From contig JAFGSJ010000024.1 of the NCBI GenBank assembly GCA_016934675.1, positions 1 through 64,000 on the forward strand: a DNA stretch of 64,000 bases, read 5' to 3'. Positions 24,899 through 34,677 of the stretch are shown here, in pieces. Position 1 is the stretch's first letter. Every line of letters begins with the position of its first letter. The stretch comes from a bacterium (GTDB lineage: Bacteria; CSSED10-310; JAFGSJ01). Position numbers and translations under genes: made by a program. The notes under the pieces were generated by a model, which was not told the DNA's origin, did not search any database, and saw nothing but the letters and a program-made list of their open reading frames with translations.

Positions 24899-27290
24899 TC
24901 CCTTCTTCTTACCGGTAGTCAGTTTTGCCCTGGGCATGATCATCGGGACCCGATTGCCTCCGACCGGCTACTATCCGCTCATCCCGTTTGGCCTCATCCT
25001 TTTTTCTGCGATGATACTAAGGACGAAGCTAAGGCAGGAACACAGCATACAAATGACGCGATTGACCATGATCAGTCTCTTTTTTCTGACAGGTCTTTTT
25101 ATGCTGCAGACCGCAATGTTCACACGCTCAGACCATGATGTTTCTTCTTTGATCGGAGATCGGATGCGTCTGATCAGTGGGACGGTTAGCAGCGATTATC
25201 AACTCGGTGACTATTCGGTTACGGTCATTGTTTCCAAACTGATGGACCAGACAGATGGGGTCGAACAGGCCCTCTCCGGGCGATTGAGGTTGACTATCGG
25301 CTATCAGGACGAGCAGGAACGGGCCCAGCTTTTGGCAGCGATGCAACCAGGCACTGTTCTGACATTTCGCAGTCAAATTCAGGGCTTTACCGAACACAGT
25401 AATTTCAGCGGTTTTAATGCAACTTTATTCCATGCTTCGAATAATACTCAGGCCAGGGTTTATCTACCGGAGCTGGAGGGACTTAAAGTAATGAAGCCTG
25501 CGGATACATACAGCCCTTCAACGCTGATCATTCATTTCCGCCGGCAGTTGAAATCTTTTTTCGAGGAATGGGCGGAAAAGAACACATTCAACCCGGACTG
25601 TCAGCGAGTGGCCTCATTTTTATTGGCCTTGTTGCTGGGTGACCGTTCCGAACTTGATTATGACATTCGGGCTGAATTCCAGAGGACCGGACTGTACCAC
25701 ATTCTGGCTATCTCTGGCCTTCATGTCGGCATCTTGGCCGGGATCATCTACATCCCCATGCTTTTTTTCCTGCGAAACAGGTTGAGACTGAGAGCAGCCA
25801 TCCTGATACTCTTCATGCTCTTATATAGTAGTATTACCAGTTTTCAACCATCCGTGCTTCGAGCAACCCTGATGTTGGTAATCCATCTGACAGGTATCCT
25901 GCTGTTTCGTGAGAGCCGTTTTCTGAATACGGTCAGCATTGCGGCTTTCGTTTTACTGATGTATCAGCCGTTGTACATTATCCAGGCGGGTTTCCAATTG
26001 ACTTTCCTGGCGGTCCTGTCGATCTATTTCCTGACCGAACAGGTCCGTTACAATCTCTTGCCGAGCATCTCGAAGGGTTTTTTAGGACCAACTATCTCAT
26101 TGTCATTGGCCGTGCAACTGGGTATGGGACCATACCTGGCTTTGCTGTTCGGTCTCGTGCCGATACTGAGCTTTATCCCGTTTCTGATCATCCTGCCCCT
26201 GCTTACCATCGTCCTGTTTGTGGGTTTCTTGACCATTGTTGTGCTCCCGTTGTCATCGGGTTTGGCATACCTGTTGATGAAACCGCTCCATCTTTCAAGT
26301 CTGGTCCTGTTGGATTTGATCAATCGCTTCTCTGACTTGCCTTTTAACACAGTTGTGGTCGGAAAGCCTTCATTCGCTGTGCTGTTTTTTTATTATAGCA
26401 TCCTGGTCCTGGCCATATTTCCCTATTTCCGCCCGGGACTCTATCGCTGGGTCCGGGCAGGCCTTCTCTGCGGTCTTTTTTTGGCGATTGCTCTCCCTTC
26501 AATCAAGAAAGTCCTTTCACCACAACTGGAACTGGTGTTTTTTGATGTTGGTGATGGTGACAGTGCCTTGGTCACCTTTCCCGATGGACGTAGACTCTTG
26601 ATCGATGGCGGAGGGACCGAAGAGAACCGATTCGATACCGCACGCTCTATCCTGCAACCGGCATTCGCTCGACTGGGAGTCCGCTCACTCGATCAGGTCC
26701 TGGTAACCCACGCTCACGCAGATCATATCATGGGCATCATCAACCTGTTTACTATTTTTCCTATACAACAGGCTTATCTCAGCCAGAGAAAGAGCTTACC
26801 CGATCTTTACTCTCGTTATAGACAGAGTGTCTATTCCAGGAATGTCAGCCCGATAAGGCTCCACCATTTCCCAGAGAATCCACTGCTCTCGGTGAACGAG
26901 AACAACCAATCCGTGGTCTTGAAAATAAGCTATGGCCGTTTTTCAGTCCTTTTTACGGGCGATATCGAACGAGAAGTCGAAGAGAATTTACTCGAGTACG
27001 GCCCCTCTCTTCAGGCGACTGTCCTGAAAGTCGCTCATCATGGCAGCCGCACTTCCTCGATCACACCCTTCCTTCGGCAGGTGAATGCTCGATTTGCCGT
27101 TATTTCGACTTCACCGGATAACAGGCATGGACACCCTCATCCGGAAATTTTGGAGCGTTTATCAACCGAAATGCGGCCATGCCAAACCTTTATAACCGGC
27201 TTGAGCGGTGCTCTGATCTTTACCTCGGACGGGACATCCTGTCAAGTCAGAGCTGACAATCAAAAAGTGCTGACAAAAATAAATTTATAG
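24891..27290 (+). CDS. comEC: DNA uptake channel ComEC
   Basis: A 799-residue polytopic membrane protein. The N-terminal periplasmic/OB-like region is followed by the ComEC competence domain (QRTGLYHILAISGLHVG, about 258-274) and several transmembrane helices. The C-terminal metallo-beta-lactamase-like nuclease domain starts around FFDVGDGDSALV with the metal motif VTHAHADHIMG and LKVAHHGSR. It imports single-stranded DNA across the inner membrane. The start is the ATG at 24891 with GGAGGG upstream; a GTG frame start at 24819 would lie inside comEA. Confidence 0.95.
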   Translation: MTDPFFLPVVSFALGMIIGTRLPPTGYYPLIPFGLILFSAMILRTKLRQEHSIQMTRLTMISLFFLTGLFMLQTAMFTRSDHDVSSLIGDRMRLISGTVSSDYQLGDYSVTVIVSKLMDQTDGVEQALSGRLRLTIGYQDEQERAQLLAAMQPGTVLTFRSQIQGFTEHSNFSGFNATLFHASNNTQARVYLPELEGLKVMKPADTYSPSTLIIHFRRQLKSFFEEWAEKNTFNPDCQRVASFLLALLLGDRSELDYDIRAEFQRTGLYHILAISGLHVGILAGIIYIPMLFFLRNRLRLRAAILILFMLLYSSITSFQPSVLRATLMLVIHLTGILLFRESRFLNTVSIAAFVLLMYQPLYIIQAGFQLTFLAVLSIYFLTEQVRYNLLPSISKGFLGPTISLSLAVQLGMGPYLALLFGLVPILSFIPFLIILPLLTIVLFVGFLTIVVLPLSSGLAYLLMKPLHLSSLVLLDLINRFSDLPFNTVVVGKPSFAVLFFYYSILVLAIFPYFRPGLYRWVRAGLLCGLFLAIALPSIKKVLSPQLELVFFDVGDGDSALVTFPDGRRLLIDGGGTEENRFDTARSILQPAFARLGVRSLDQVLVTHAHADHIMGIINLFTIFPIQQAYLSQRKSLPDLYSRYRQSVYSRNVSPIRLHHFPENPLLSVNENNQSVVLKISYGRFSVLFTGDIEREVEENLLEYGPSLQATVLKVAHHGSRTSSITPFLRQVNARFAVISTSPDNRHGHPHPEILERLSTEMRPCQTFITGLSGALIFTSDGTSCQVRADNQKVLTKINL

Positions 27291-27368
27291 GGCACTGAGT
27301 ATAATACCTATGGACTCGTTCCTGATGAGAGAGCCGAGCTTCGTCCTACGACAAAAGCAGTTAGCACG

Positions 27369-27932
27369 CTAGATTTCCTTGCCAATCGAAAATGAGAGGG
27401 CCAGTTTCTGGCCGATGCCATAATAACTGCTACTGGTCATATCGTAGATGAAAGGTTTGATCTTTTGTATATCGGGCTGATCTCCATCAAACATTGTTTC
27501 CTCGACTTTCACATCGAGTATCTCACCAATGAATTGCGTGTGCAGGCCGATCTCGTGAGTGTGAATACAAGTGCATTCCAGAACTAAGGGAAATTCCGCG
27601 ATATAGGGTGCATCAACCAACTCACTTCGAACTGCTGTCAGACCACTTTTCTCGAACTTGTTCTCATCTCTTCCGGAAACCATCCCAAAATAATCCGATT
27701 GTATGATGAGTTTCTCTGACGGAATATTCACGGTGAATGCTTTTCGAGCCATTATATTACCATAGCTGTAGGTTGCTTTTCTGAGAGAAATTGCCACACA
27801 GGGTGGTTTCGAACAGCAAATGCCACCCCAGGCGACTGCCATGGCATTCGGTTTTCCGGCTTGATCATATGAACCTATAATGAAAACCGGACTAGGATAC
27901 ACGATTGTATGGGCTCCTAATGACTTTTTCAT
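27369..27932 (-). CDS. Flavin reductase-like (flavoredoxin) protein
   Basis: A 187-residue protein of the FMN-binding split-barrel (DIM6/NTAB) family: YPSPVFIIGSYD, NAMAVAWGGICCSKPPCVAISLRKATYSYGNI and FTVNIPS. Flavoredoxins bind FMN and carry electrons or reduce flavin in anaerobes. An AGAAGGA site precedes the ATG. A 15-base inverted repeat lies 54 bases upstream. It converges with comEC. Confidence 0.9.
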   Translation of the reverse strand: MKKSLGAHTIVYPSPVFIIGSYDQAGKPNAMAVAWGGICCSKPPCVAISLRKATYSYGNIMARKAFTVNIPSEKLIIQSDYFGMVSGRDENKFEKSGLTAVRSELVDAPYIAEFPLVLECTCIHTHEIGLHTQFIGEILDVKVEETMFDGDQPDIQKIKPFIYDMTSSSYYGIGQKLALSFSIGKEI

Positions 27933-27985
27933 GAGATATCCTTCTATTTTGAGTCTGATCTATGCTAAAAGGCTGTTCCGAATCT

Positions 27986-28000
27986 ACCAGATCATCTGGT
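27986..28000. promoter_or_regulatory. Candidate operator palindrome upstream of the flavoredoxin gene
   Basis: ACCAGAT-C-ATCTGGT, a perfect 7-1-7 inverted repeat, 54 bases upstream of the flavoredoxin ATG and just beyond the end of the C25 gene. Confidence 0.35.
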
Positions 28001-28031
28001 TCAGCCAACAGAGTATCTTCTTTCGAGGCAG

Positions 28032-29996
28032 TTATGACTCATTTGTATTCTCAACCTTTTTTGGTCGGGTCAGCGGTATCATGAAGGCGAGTGACAGGAG
28101 TATCAGCAGAAAAGCCAGGCCAAGGGTCGATAAAGTTGGTGTCGAGGTTACCGGTACAGTCATGCCCAGACACGGATTGCCCCATAAGGTCCATTCACAC
28201 ATCTCATACTTGTTATAATTCCATAATCCATGCGTATACAAATACCGCAAAGCCATCTGATGAGCTTCACCCTGCTTGTAATCACCCGAAGTCACATAAT
28301 TGGTAAAATAATAGTCGCAAGACTGACTTGAACCATCATCAGAACTATTCCAACCCGGGCAACCCAGCGCGACTTTGGTGGCCCCGACAAAACCGACTGC
28401 TCCCCTGGCTAACATAGCCTTGCCTATATTGAGATCATCTGTATCCGAATTCGAACAGGCATCGGCAAAGATGATGGCGGGATAAGAATCATTGAGGATC
28501 GAACAATCACCTGAATCTATAAAAGCTGGCGAACCGAGACCGAGAATATGTGCGGAAGTTGGCGAACCATGTCCGGCCCAGTTGACAAAACCATACATGC
28601 CAGCGGACCAATGGGTACGGACATTCGAGCGGAGCAGGGGATGATCGCATGAGAAAGACGATGTGTAATCAGCATTCTTTTCGTACATTTTTTTCTTGCT
28701 CCAGTTGGACATCCAGGGAAGATCATCAATGGCTTCCATCAATTCGGCATTATCGGTGTCATCCCAGAAATATGCGCCAAGATACAAAATGTTCTTTTTA
28801 TAATTAGGATTTCTCATTTGCTCATACAGAATTGATTTTTCACAGATGGACTCGATTGTGCTGTAATTACTCCAGGGAATGCGGCCCACATTGATCTCGG
28901 AATAGAAATCGGTAGAATCCGAATAATCTTCAAGATATTTGCCATCGCCATCCTGGTCCCAAGACTGATTATCAGTTTTCGAGAGTTCGGCAAAATAGAA
29001 ATCGGTCCGGGGTTTTCCATAGCCGATATCCTGCCAGACCGTCCTCATGGGGACTTGGGCATAATCGCCGACAAATAAGACATTCTCGATACCCCATTGT
29101 CCCGAGGGATATTTCTCTCGCAAGAAATTCCTCATTTTCTGGGCCAGATCGACCCCGGTATAATTGGTGTTGATCCACTCAGTCGTAACCACGGTTGGGT
29201 TGTTCCCTTTTGAGGCCTCCCAGATCAGTAAGGAATCGAGCGCACCTTCCAATGCTTCGGTCGTAATAAACACGAGTGGGTGCGTAACGGCTTTATTGTC
29301 TCTTTGTTCGACGGGATACCATTCCTGGCAATCATGGTAATTATAGATAAGTTCGCTCGCAATCATTTCAGTCTTGGGCAGATAATCGACAATAAGCTCA
29401 TCAGCCATGGACCGGGAAGAATATTCGTATTCGACGGTCAGCTCGATCTTGCGGTGAAAAGTCAAAGAACCGGATAGCGGTTTATACGTAAAAGGGGTAA
29501 TGCGAACATCGGCGAGATTATAGCGTCGATACTGGGCGGTCCGGACGAATTCACCTGTTTGGGCGGGATAGGGAACATCCGAACCATAGACGGTTTCATG
29601 GTTGTTTTGATATAAGCGCATTCCATTTTCATCATGAGTTTCACGATCGCTAATAATACGGGTATGCGGGACCGGCGAAACAGCATAACGACCCGGAAGC
29701 AGCTCTGATTCCAGACATTTGACCTGGATTCCGAGAACATCTGCACCGGGCGGCACTGCAATTGCAAAAATACGCGAAGGAAGACGAGGTTTACCCGGTT
29801 CGAAAATGGTCCCGAAATCATCGATCTTGAGATCGACTCCCTGATCGGTCTGAGTAAGGCTGTACTCGGGAATCGTGAATGAGACCGATACAGAGTCAAC
29901 GGCTGAGAAACATGGGGCAGCAAACGCAAGACAAACAAAAGCAATCATTAAAGTTACGAAGGAACTGGTCCTCTGCGAGATGAACAAGTGCATCAT
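28032..29996 (-). CDS. Secreted C25-family (gingipain-type) cysteine protease
   Basis: A 654-residue exported protease. The ATG at 29996 is preferred, with GAGG six bases upstream; a TTG four codons earlier is possible. Signal peptide about 1-31. A prodomain of about 200 residues precedes the C25 caspase-like domain (HPLVFITTEALEG onward). Catalytic His is H476 in NWAGHGSP and Cys is C514 in FADACSNSD. A Ca-binding-like DQDGDGKYLED lies between. The C-terminus has TPTLSTLG, a hydrophobic helix and TRPKK, resembling an IPTL-CTERM sorting tail. It probably degrades extracellular protein at the cell surface. Confidence 0.93.
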   Translation of the reverse strand: MMHLFISQRTSSFVTLMIAFVCLAFAAPCFSAVDSVSVSFTIPEYSLTQTDQGVDLKIDDFGTIFEPGKPRLPSRIFAIAVPPGADVLGIQVKCLESELLPGRYAVSPVPHTRIISDRETHDENGMRLYQNNHETVYGSDVPYPAQTGEFVRTAQYRRYNLADVRITPFTYKPLSGSLTFHRKIELTVEYEYSSRSMADELIVDYLPKTEMIASELIYNYHDCQEWYPVEQRDNKAVTHPLVFITTEALEGALDSLLIWEASKGNNPTVVTTEWINTNYTGVDLAQKMRNFLREKYPSGQWGIENVLFVGDYAQVPMRTVWQDIGYGKPRTDFYFAELSKTDNQSWDQDGDGKYLEDYSDSTDFYSEINVGRIPWSNYSTIESICEKSILYEQMRNPNYKKNILYLGAYFWDDTDNAELMEAIDDLPWMSNWSKKKMYEKNADYTSSFSCDHPLLRSNVRTHWSAGMYGFVNWAGHGSPTSAHILGLGSPAFIDSGDCSILNDSYPAIIFADACSNSDTDDLNIGKAMLARGAVGFVGATKVALGCPGWNSSDDGSSQSCDYYFTNYVTSGDYKQGEAHQMALRYLYTHGLWNYNKYEMCEWTLWGNPCLGMTVPVTSTPTLSTLGLAFLLILLSLAFMIPLTRPKKVENTNES

Positions 29997-30034
29997 GATT
30001 GACCTCAATTCTGTTGTGGTCCATTATACCGGAA

Positions 30035-31573
30035 TCAATGACGGTGGAGACTTCTATGCATAATCTTTCGCGTCTCGAACAAGCGATCATCGGCTGGTAA
30101 ATCGACCAAATGTTGATTGATATTTTCATCGTTTTCCGATTTGAGCAGTTGGATCATATAATCGATAACGCTGGTCGGAAAAATATGTGCCCGTTCATAC
30201 AGGTCCCTTTTTCTATTGAGTAACTCCGCCGATGCTACACAACTTGTCGGCAAGGCAGGTAGTTTTTGCAGCAATTTTTTATTTTCAAAAATATTCCCCT
30301 CGACATAAGAGTCCCGACATATTTCGAGTGCTTTTTTGGAGCTTAAACCCCACTGGGCTGCCATGGCAATTCCGGCCAGAAGTAAATGAATGTTGGCGCT
30401 GCCGTCTGGCGTACGCAATTCTACGGTCTGGCGGTTATCACTTTCTGGTGACGGCCCTTTCTGCTGTGGGTTGAGTAGTTTGGCCAGGTCCCTTTTCGCG
30501 GACCAACCTAAGGGGACCCGGACCATGGCACTCCGATTCAAATGGCTCCAACATATCCGTGTCGGCGCTTCCTGATTTGGGACAAGTCGAAGATAGGCCG
30601 ATGTCACCGTATTACCGAATGCTGTCAGGGAATCAGCGTAGGTGCAAAGCCCCCCGATCAGCTTTTTCGCTTCTTGCGATAGTTGTCCGTTTGTATCGGT
30701 CATAATATTGTGGCCCTGTTTCATCAATTGAACATGGACATGCATCCCGTTTCCCGCTACGCCTTCTTCGAGTTTTGGAGCAAACGTAGCAATCAAGCCA
30801 TATTTATAGGCTATATTTCGAATCAACCAGCGGGCCAGCACAAGATTATCGCCAGCCTCCACGATCGGTGTCGGTAAGAACTCAATCTCGAGCTGTTCCG
30901 CTTCCTTTTCCTTGATCTCCTCAAAATTGCTCCGGACCCTTGCAATATAACCAACTTCACTATGACCATATTTGACCGCACCGGTTATCTGCGTAATATG
31001 CTTGATCATTTCATTGAGGACCGGACCCGATTTCATGAAGGGCGATGAAGCGTGATAGCCCCGTTGCTTCGGTGAAGGGTACAAACATTCCCCGGGCGTA
31101 CTCAATATAAAGAACTCGAGTTCACCCATGGCGTAAAGCTCATTTTTACTGGTCTTGCGGAAATACTCAGCAGCGTTGTAAAGGATAGTGTCGCTTGCAA
31201 AACTGGCCATTTCCCCCTTTTCGGTTATATAACGACAAATAAAATCAAGACTGCCACTATCAAAGGGGTTCAGAAAGGCAGTCCGATAGACGGGTACGAC
31301 ATACAAATCTGATAATGAAGAATCAACCATGTTTTTAAACAAGGAAGAGCCATCAACACGTTCGCCATCAGCTAAAATCCGCTCAGCCTGGACCTGGTTG
31401 GCTATGGGGAGCTTGAGTTCTTTTAACTTTCCATCCAGGGCCGTATAATGAAACGTGATCCGTTCAATCTGTTTTTCCGAAATGATCCTGATCAGATCAC
31501 CCCGGGTAAAATCCTGACACGGCTTATCCAAGAACCGAGTTATCGGATTTGTTAATGCATAGTGAGATGCCAT
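30035..31573 (-). CDS. Glutamine synthetase family protein
   Basis: A 512-residue GS-family enzyme: ELEFFI metal ligand region, GNGMHVHVQL (family GSGMHxHxS), LRLVPNQEAPTRICWSHLNRSAMVRVPL, and VELRTPDGSAN. The ATG at 31573 is chosen because TGAGGGAGA lies upstream; an earlier in-frame ATG at 31669 has none. It is longer than GSI (about 470 residues) and diverged, with HVHV in place of HxHxS. It may therefore be a gamma-glutamyl ligase rather than the housekeeping GlnA. It sits head to head with tldD. Confidence 0.85.
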   Translation of the reverse strand: MASHYALTNPITRFLDKPCQDFTRGDLIRIISEKQIERITFHYTALDGKLKELKLPIANQVQAERILADGERVDGSSLFKNMVDSSLSDLYVVPVYRTAFLNPFDSGSLDFICRYITEKGEMASFASDTILYNAAEYFRKTSKNELYAMGELEFFILSTPGECLYPSPKQRGYHASSPFMKSGPVLNEMIKHITQITGAVKYGHSEVGYIARVRSNFEEIKEKEAEQLEIEFLPTPIVEAGDNLVLARWLIRNIAYKYGLIATFAPKLEEGVAGNGMHVHVQLMKQGHNIMTDTNGQLSQEAKKLIGGLCTYADSLTAFGNTVTSAYLRLVPNQEAPTRICWSHLNRSAMVRVPLGWSAKRDLAKLLNPQQKGPSPESDNRQTVELRTPDGSANIHLLLAGIAMAAQWGLSSKKALEICRDSYVEGNIFENKKLLQKLPALPTSCVASAELLNRKRDLYERAHIFPTSVIDYMIQLLKSENDENINQHLVDLPADDRLFETRKIMHRSLHRH

Positions 31574-31695
31574 TGTCACATTCTCCCTCAAGACAGATGT
31601 TTGTTGGTCTGCCCCAGACAACCATATCCATAATGCACCGGTAACCACAATGCAATGTACTCTTTTCATTACATTACAAAGCTTATTAAAAGGAG

Positions 31696-31724
31696 TATAT
31701 AAAAGATCGACTGAAAAAATTCAA
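31696..31724 (-). promoter_or_regulatory. Candidate promoter for the glutamine synthetase gene
   Basis: Minus strand: TTGAAT at 31724-31719, a 17-base spacer, and TATATA at 31701-31696, about 120 bases upstream of the preferred ATG. Confidence 0.4.
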
Positions 31725-31874
31725 GGCAGGACCCCTATTCCGGGAGCGACACTTATGCTGGACCGCAAATCCTCAGTGAAAATGTATAGCCCAGATTGGT
31801 AGACTTGATTTTATCGCACCGGGGATACTATTCATCTGCATAATTCAATCATATAGGAGCCTGAGGAGCTGGTC

Positions 31875-33323
31875 ATGAAGGGAATAACGAACGAGGCATT
31901 GCAAGCAGCACATGATGCAGGTGCAGATTATGCCGAGACGAGAATAGTCGAGAATCAATCGGAACGATTCGATGTTAAGAATGGCAGGCTTGAAACATCG
32001 TCCCAGCGCTATTCACTGGGGTTGGGCATACGGGTATTGGTGGGGGGTAGTTGGGGATTTGCTGCGACCTCGCTACTCGAACAGGACCGGATTATTCAGA
32101 CTGCACGTTCAGCAGTGGAGATTGGCCGGGCCAGTGCCCGTATTAATCGAGAAATGATCGAATTAACTCCGGTCGAGATTCATCGGGACAAATGGTCAGG
32201 AGTGTGTGTTTTGGACCCGCGTCGTGTTCCATCAACACAAAAAATCGAATATTTGATGGACGTGGATGCACGGATACGAAGTGTTCAAGGTATCAGTATC
32301 TCCGAGAGTTTTATGGAGTTTCATTGGATACATACATGGTTTGCGAATTCGGCTGGGTCCTGGATCGAGCAGGAATATCCCGTATCGGGCGTAGGTCTCG
32401 AGGCAACGGCAATTCGTGGCCATGACCTTCAGGTCAGATCGTATCCCAATTCCATGACGGGTCAATTCGAGGGATGCGGTTACGAGCTTATTGAAAAATG
32501 GCGCATGACGGAACATGCTCAAAGAATAGCCAGCGAAGCTGTCCAGTTGCTTGATGCCCGGACCTGCCCCGAAGGCATCAGAACCGTGATCATCGATTCC
32601 ACGCAACTTGCCTTGCAGATACATGAATCATGCGGACATGCAGTCGAACTTGATCGAGTGCTTGGCAGCGAGATCAACGATTACGGTACCAGCTTTCTTA
32701 CTCCAGATAAACTGGGGACATTTCACTATGGTTCTCAATTGGTGAATTTGACGGCAGACCCGACAATACTGGGAGGATTGGGCAGTTTCGGTTACGATGA
32801 TGAAGGCGTTAAAGCTGAACGCTGCCCCATTGTTCAACACGGCATCTTTTTGAACTATCTGAGTTCACGTGAGACAGCGGCCCGTATTGGTCTGGACAAA
32901 TCAAACGCCTCGATGCGGGCCCAGAATTATAATTACATACCATTGGTCCGGATGACCAATCTGAATCTTGAGCCTGGCCGATCATCAACAGCAGAGATGA
33001 TCTCGACCACCCAAGACGGCGTTTTAGTAAGTACCAACAAAAGTTTCAGTATCGACGATCGGCGTTGGCAATTCCAATTCGGGACCGAGATTGGTTGGTT
33101 GATCAAAAACGGTCGGATCACAGATATGGTCAAAAATCCCATCTATTCTGGAGTAACACCTGAATTCTGGCGGTCGTGCGATGCCATCGCCAATCAGGAT
33201 GAATGGGTCCTGTGGGGTATTCCCAATTGCGGTAAAGGGCAACCCGACCAGGGTGCCCGGGTCAGTCATGGTTGCTCACCGGCACGATTTGTCAATATCA
33301 GGACAGGAGGCATTCGTGCGTGA
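31875..33323 (+). CDS. tldD: TldD metalloprotease
   Basis: A 482-residue TldD subunit. The zinc motif HESCGHAVELDRVLG (HExxGHxxExD) lies at about residues 252-266. TldD/TldE heterodimers cut unfolded or modified peptides, for example in microcin maturation and CcdA degradation. GAGGAG lies 8 bases before the ATG. The downstream tldE start overlaps its end by 8 bases, as expected for a stoichiometric heterodimer. Confidence 0.95.
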   Translation: MKGITNEALQAAHDAGADYAETRIVENQSERFDVKNGRLETSSQRYSLGLGIRVLVGGSWGFAATSLLEQDRIIQTARSAVEIGRASARINREMIELTPVEIHRDKWSGVCVLDPRRVPSTQKIEYLMDVDARIRSVQGISISESFMEFHWIHTWFANSAGSWIEQEYPVSGVGLEATAIRGHDLQVRSYPNSMTGQFEGCGYELIEKWRMTEHAQRIASEAVQLLDARTCPEGIRTVIIDSTQLALQIHESCGHAVELDRVLGSEINDYGTSFLTPDKLGTFHYGSQLVNLTADPTILGGLGSFGYDDEGVKAERCPIVQHGIFLNYLSSRETAARIGLDKSNASMRAQNYNYIPLVRMTNLNLEPGRSSTAEMISTTQDGVLVSTNKSFSIDDRRWQFQFGTEIGWLIKNGRITDMVKNPIYSGVTPEFWRSCDAIANQDEWVLWGIPNCGKGQPDQGARVSHGCSPARFVNIRTGGIRA

Positions 33324-34653
33324 ACAGAAACGGATAATCCAGAATTTGGAAGCATTCCTAGAGCAGTCTCCGGTTGCGGATACGGAGGTGATCTATAATG
33401 GCTGGACAGAAGCCACGACCCGTTTTGCCCATAATATCATCCACCAGAATGTATCCGACAAAAATAGCTCGGTGACCATCCGGACCATGGAGGATGGACA
33501 CATTGGTGTATTGACGACCAATCAACTGGACCAGACCAGAGTCCGGGATGTGATCGCTCGTGTCGTCACCAGGATGAGAGAAAATCCTCGGATGGAGCCG
33601 GAATATGTATTGCGCGGGGCAGAACAGTATCGGGCCCTTCACAATTTCAGTGAGCAGACTGCTCACATGACGGCCGATCACAGGGCCTCGATCGTTGAGG
33701 CCATTATTCATCAAGTCACACAAGCCGGTTTGATGGCAGCCGGTGCACTGGTAACCGGTTATCACATCACCAGTATCGTGAACAGTAAAGGATTACGTGC
33801 CTATCATCGTCGGAGCACATTTGAATTGACTCTGACGCTCATCGATAATCAAGGTGGCAGCGGTTGGACAATCTTCAGCGGCAGCAATGTTGATGGTGAT
33901 TGTGTTCAGGACAGGGTCAACCGGTGCATCCAGCGAACGCTCGCCACCAGAAATCCCCAAAAAATCGAACCGGGCCGCTATACCGTCATACTGGAGCCTC
34001 CGGCAACGGGTGTCATGCTTGAGTTTTTAGGTTATCTTGCCTTCAGTGCCAAGGAATATCTTCGCGGACGCAGCGTCCTCTCTGATCGGCTCGGTCAAGC
34101 GGTTACCGGTAAGCATGTTACAATTCACGACGATGCCTATCATCCCCTGACCACCGGTATTCCGTTTGATTACGAAGGAGCAGCCCGTCAGAAAGTGACC
34201 TTGATCGACAAGGGTGTGGCCACCGGTCTGGTGCATGATAGTCTCACGGCCCGGACCATGAATACGGTAACGACCGGGCACAGCCTCCCCCAACCCAATA
34301 CAATTGGACCATTACCACTGAACCTCGTCATGGATCCCGGTCAGAATGCACTCGAACATATCATTGCTCAGACCGATAATGGCATTCTGGTCACTCGCTT
34401 TCATTATAATCGTGTGGTTGACCGAAAAAACTCGGTTCTTACCGGTTTGACCAGGGACGGCACATTTGCTATTCGAAATGGCGAGATAGCATTCCCGATC
34501 AATAACCTGCGCTACAATACCAATATCCTTGAGGCATTCTCACGGATCGAGCACATATCATCCGAGCACTATCTGGTTGGTGAATATGCCAAAGTCGTTG
34601 CACCTGCATTGAAGCTCGATGATTTCTTGTTTACGGACGTCTCGGACCATTGA
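33316..34653 (+). CDS. pmbA: TldE/PmbA partner subunit
   Basis: A 445-residue TldE (PmbA) family protein lacking the zinc motif, the non-catalytic partner of TldD. It contains FDYEGAARQKVTLIDKGVATGLVHD and GHSLPQPNTIGP, typical of the family. GTG at 33316 is chosen because GGAGG stands 5 bases upstream; the open frame extends 45 codons further into tldD. It ends 25 bases from the convergent alcohol dehydrogenase gene. Confidence 0.92.
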   Translation: MREQKRIIQNLEAFLEQSPVADTEVIYNGWTEATTRFAHNIIHQNVSDKNSSVTIRTMEDGHIGVLTTNQLDQTRVRDVIARVVTRMRENPRMEPEYVLRGAEQYRALHNFSEQTAHMTADHRASIVEAIIHQVTQAGLMAAGALVTGYHITSIVNSKGLRAYHRRSTFELTLTLIDNQGGSGWTIFSGSNVDGDCVQDRVNRCIQRTLATRNPQKIEPGRYTVILEPPATGVMLEFLGYLAFSAKEYLRGRSVLSDRLGQAVTGKHVTIHDDAYHPLTTGIPFDYEGAARQKVTLIDKGVATGLVHDSLTARTMNTVTTGHSLPQPNTIGPLPLNLVMDPGQNALEHIIAQTDNGILVTRFHYNRVVDRKNSVLTGLTRDGTFAIRNGEIAFPINNLRYNTNILEAFSRIEHISSEHYLVGEYAKVVAPALKLDDFLFTDVSDH

Positions 34654-34677
34654 GTGATGACGGTAATCAGATGATGA

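Noticed and set aside
31574-31669. Longer glutamine synthetase start (ATG at 31669)
   Set aside because: No ribosome site before it, whereas TGAGGGAGA stands before the ATG at 31573; the extra residues are not GS-like.
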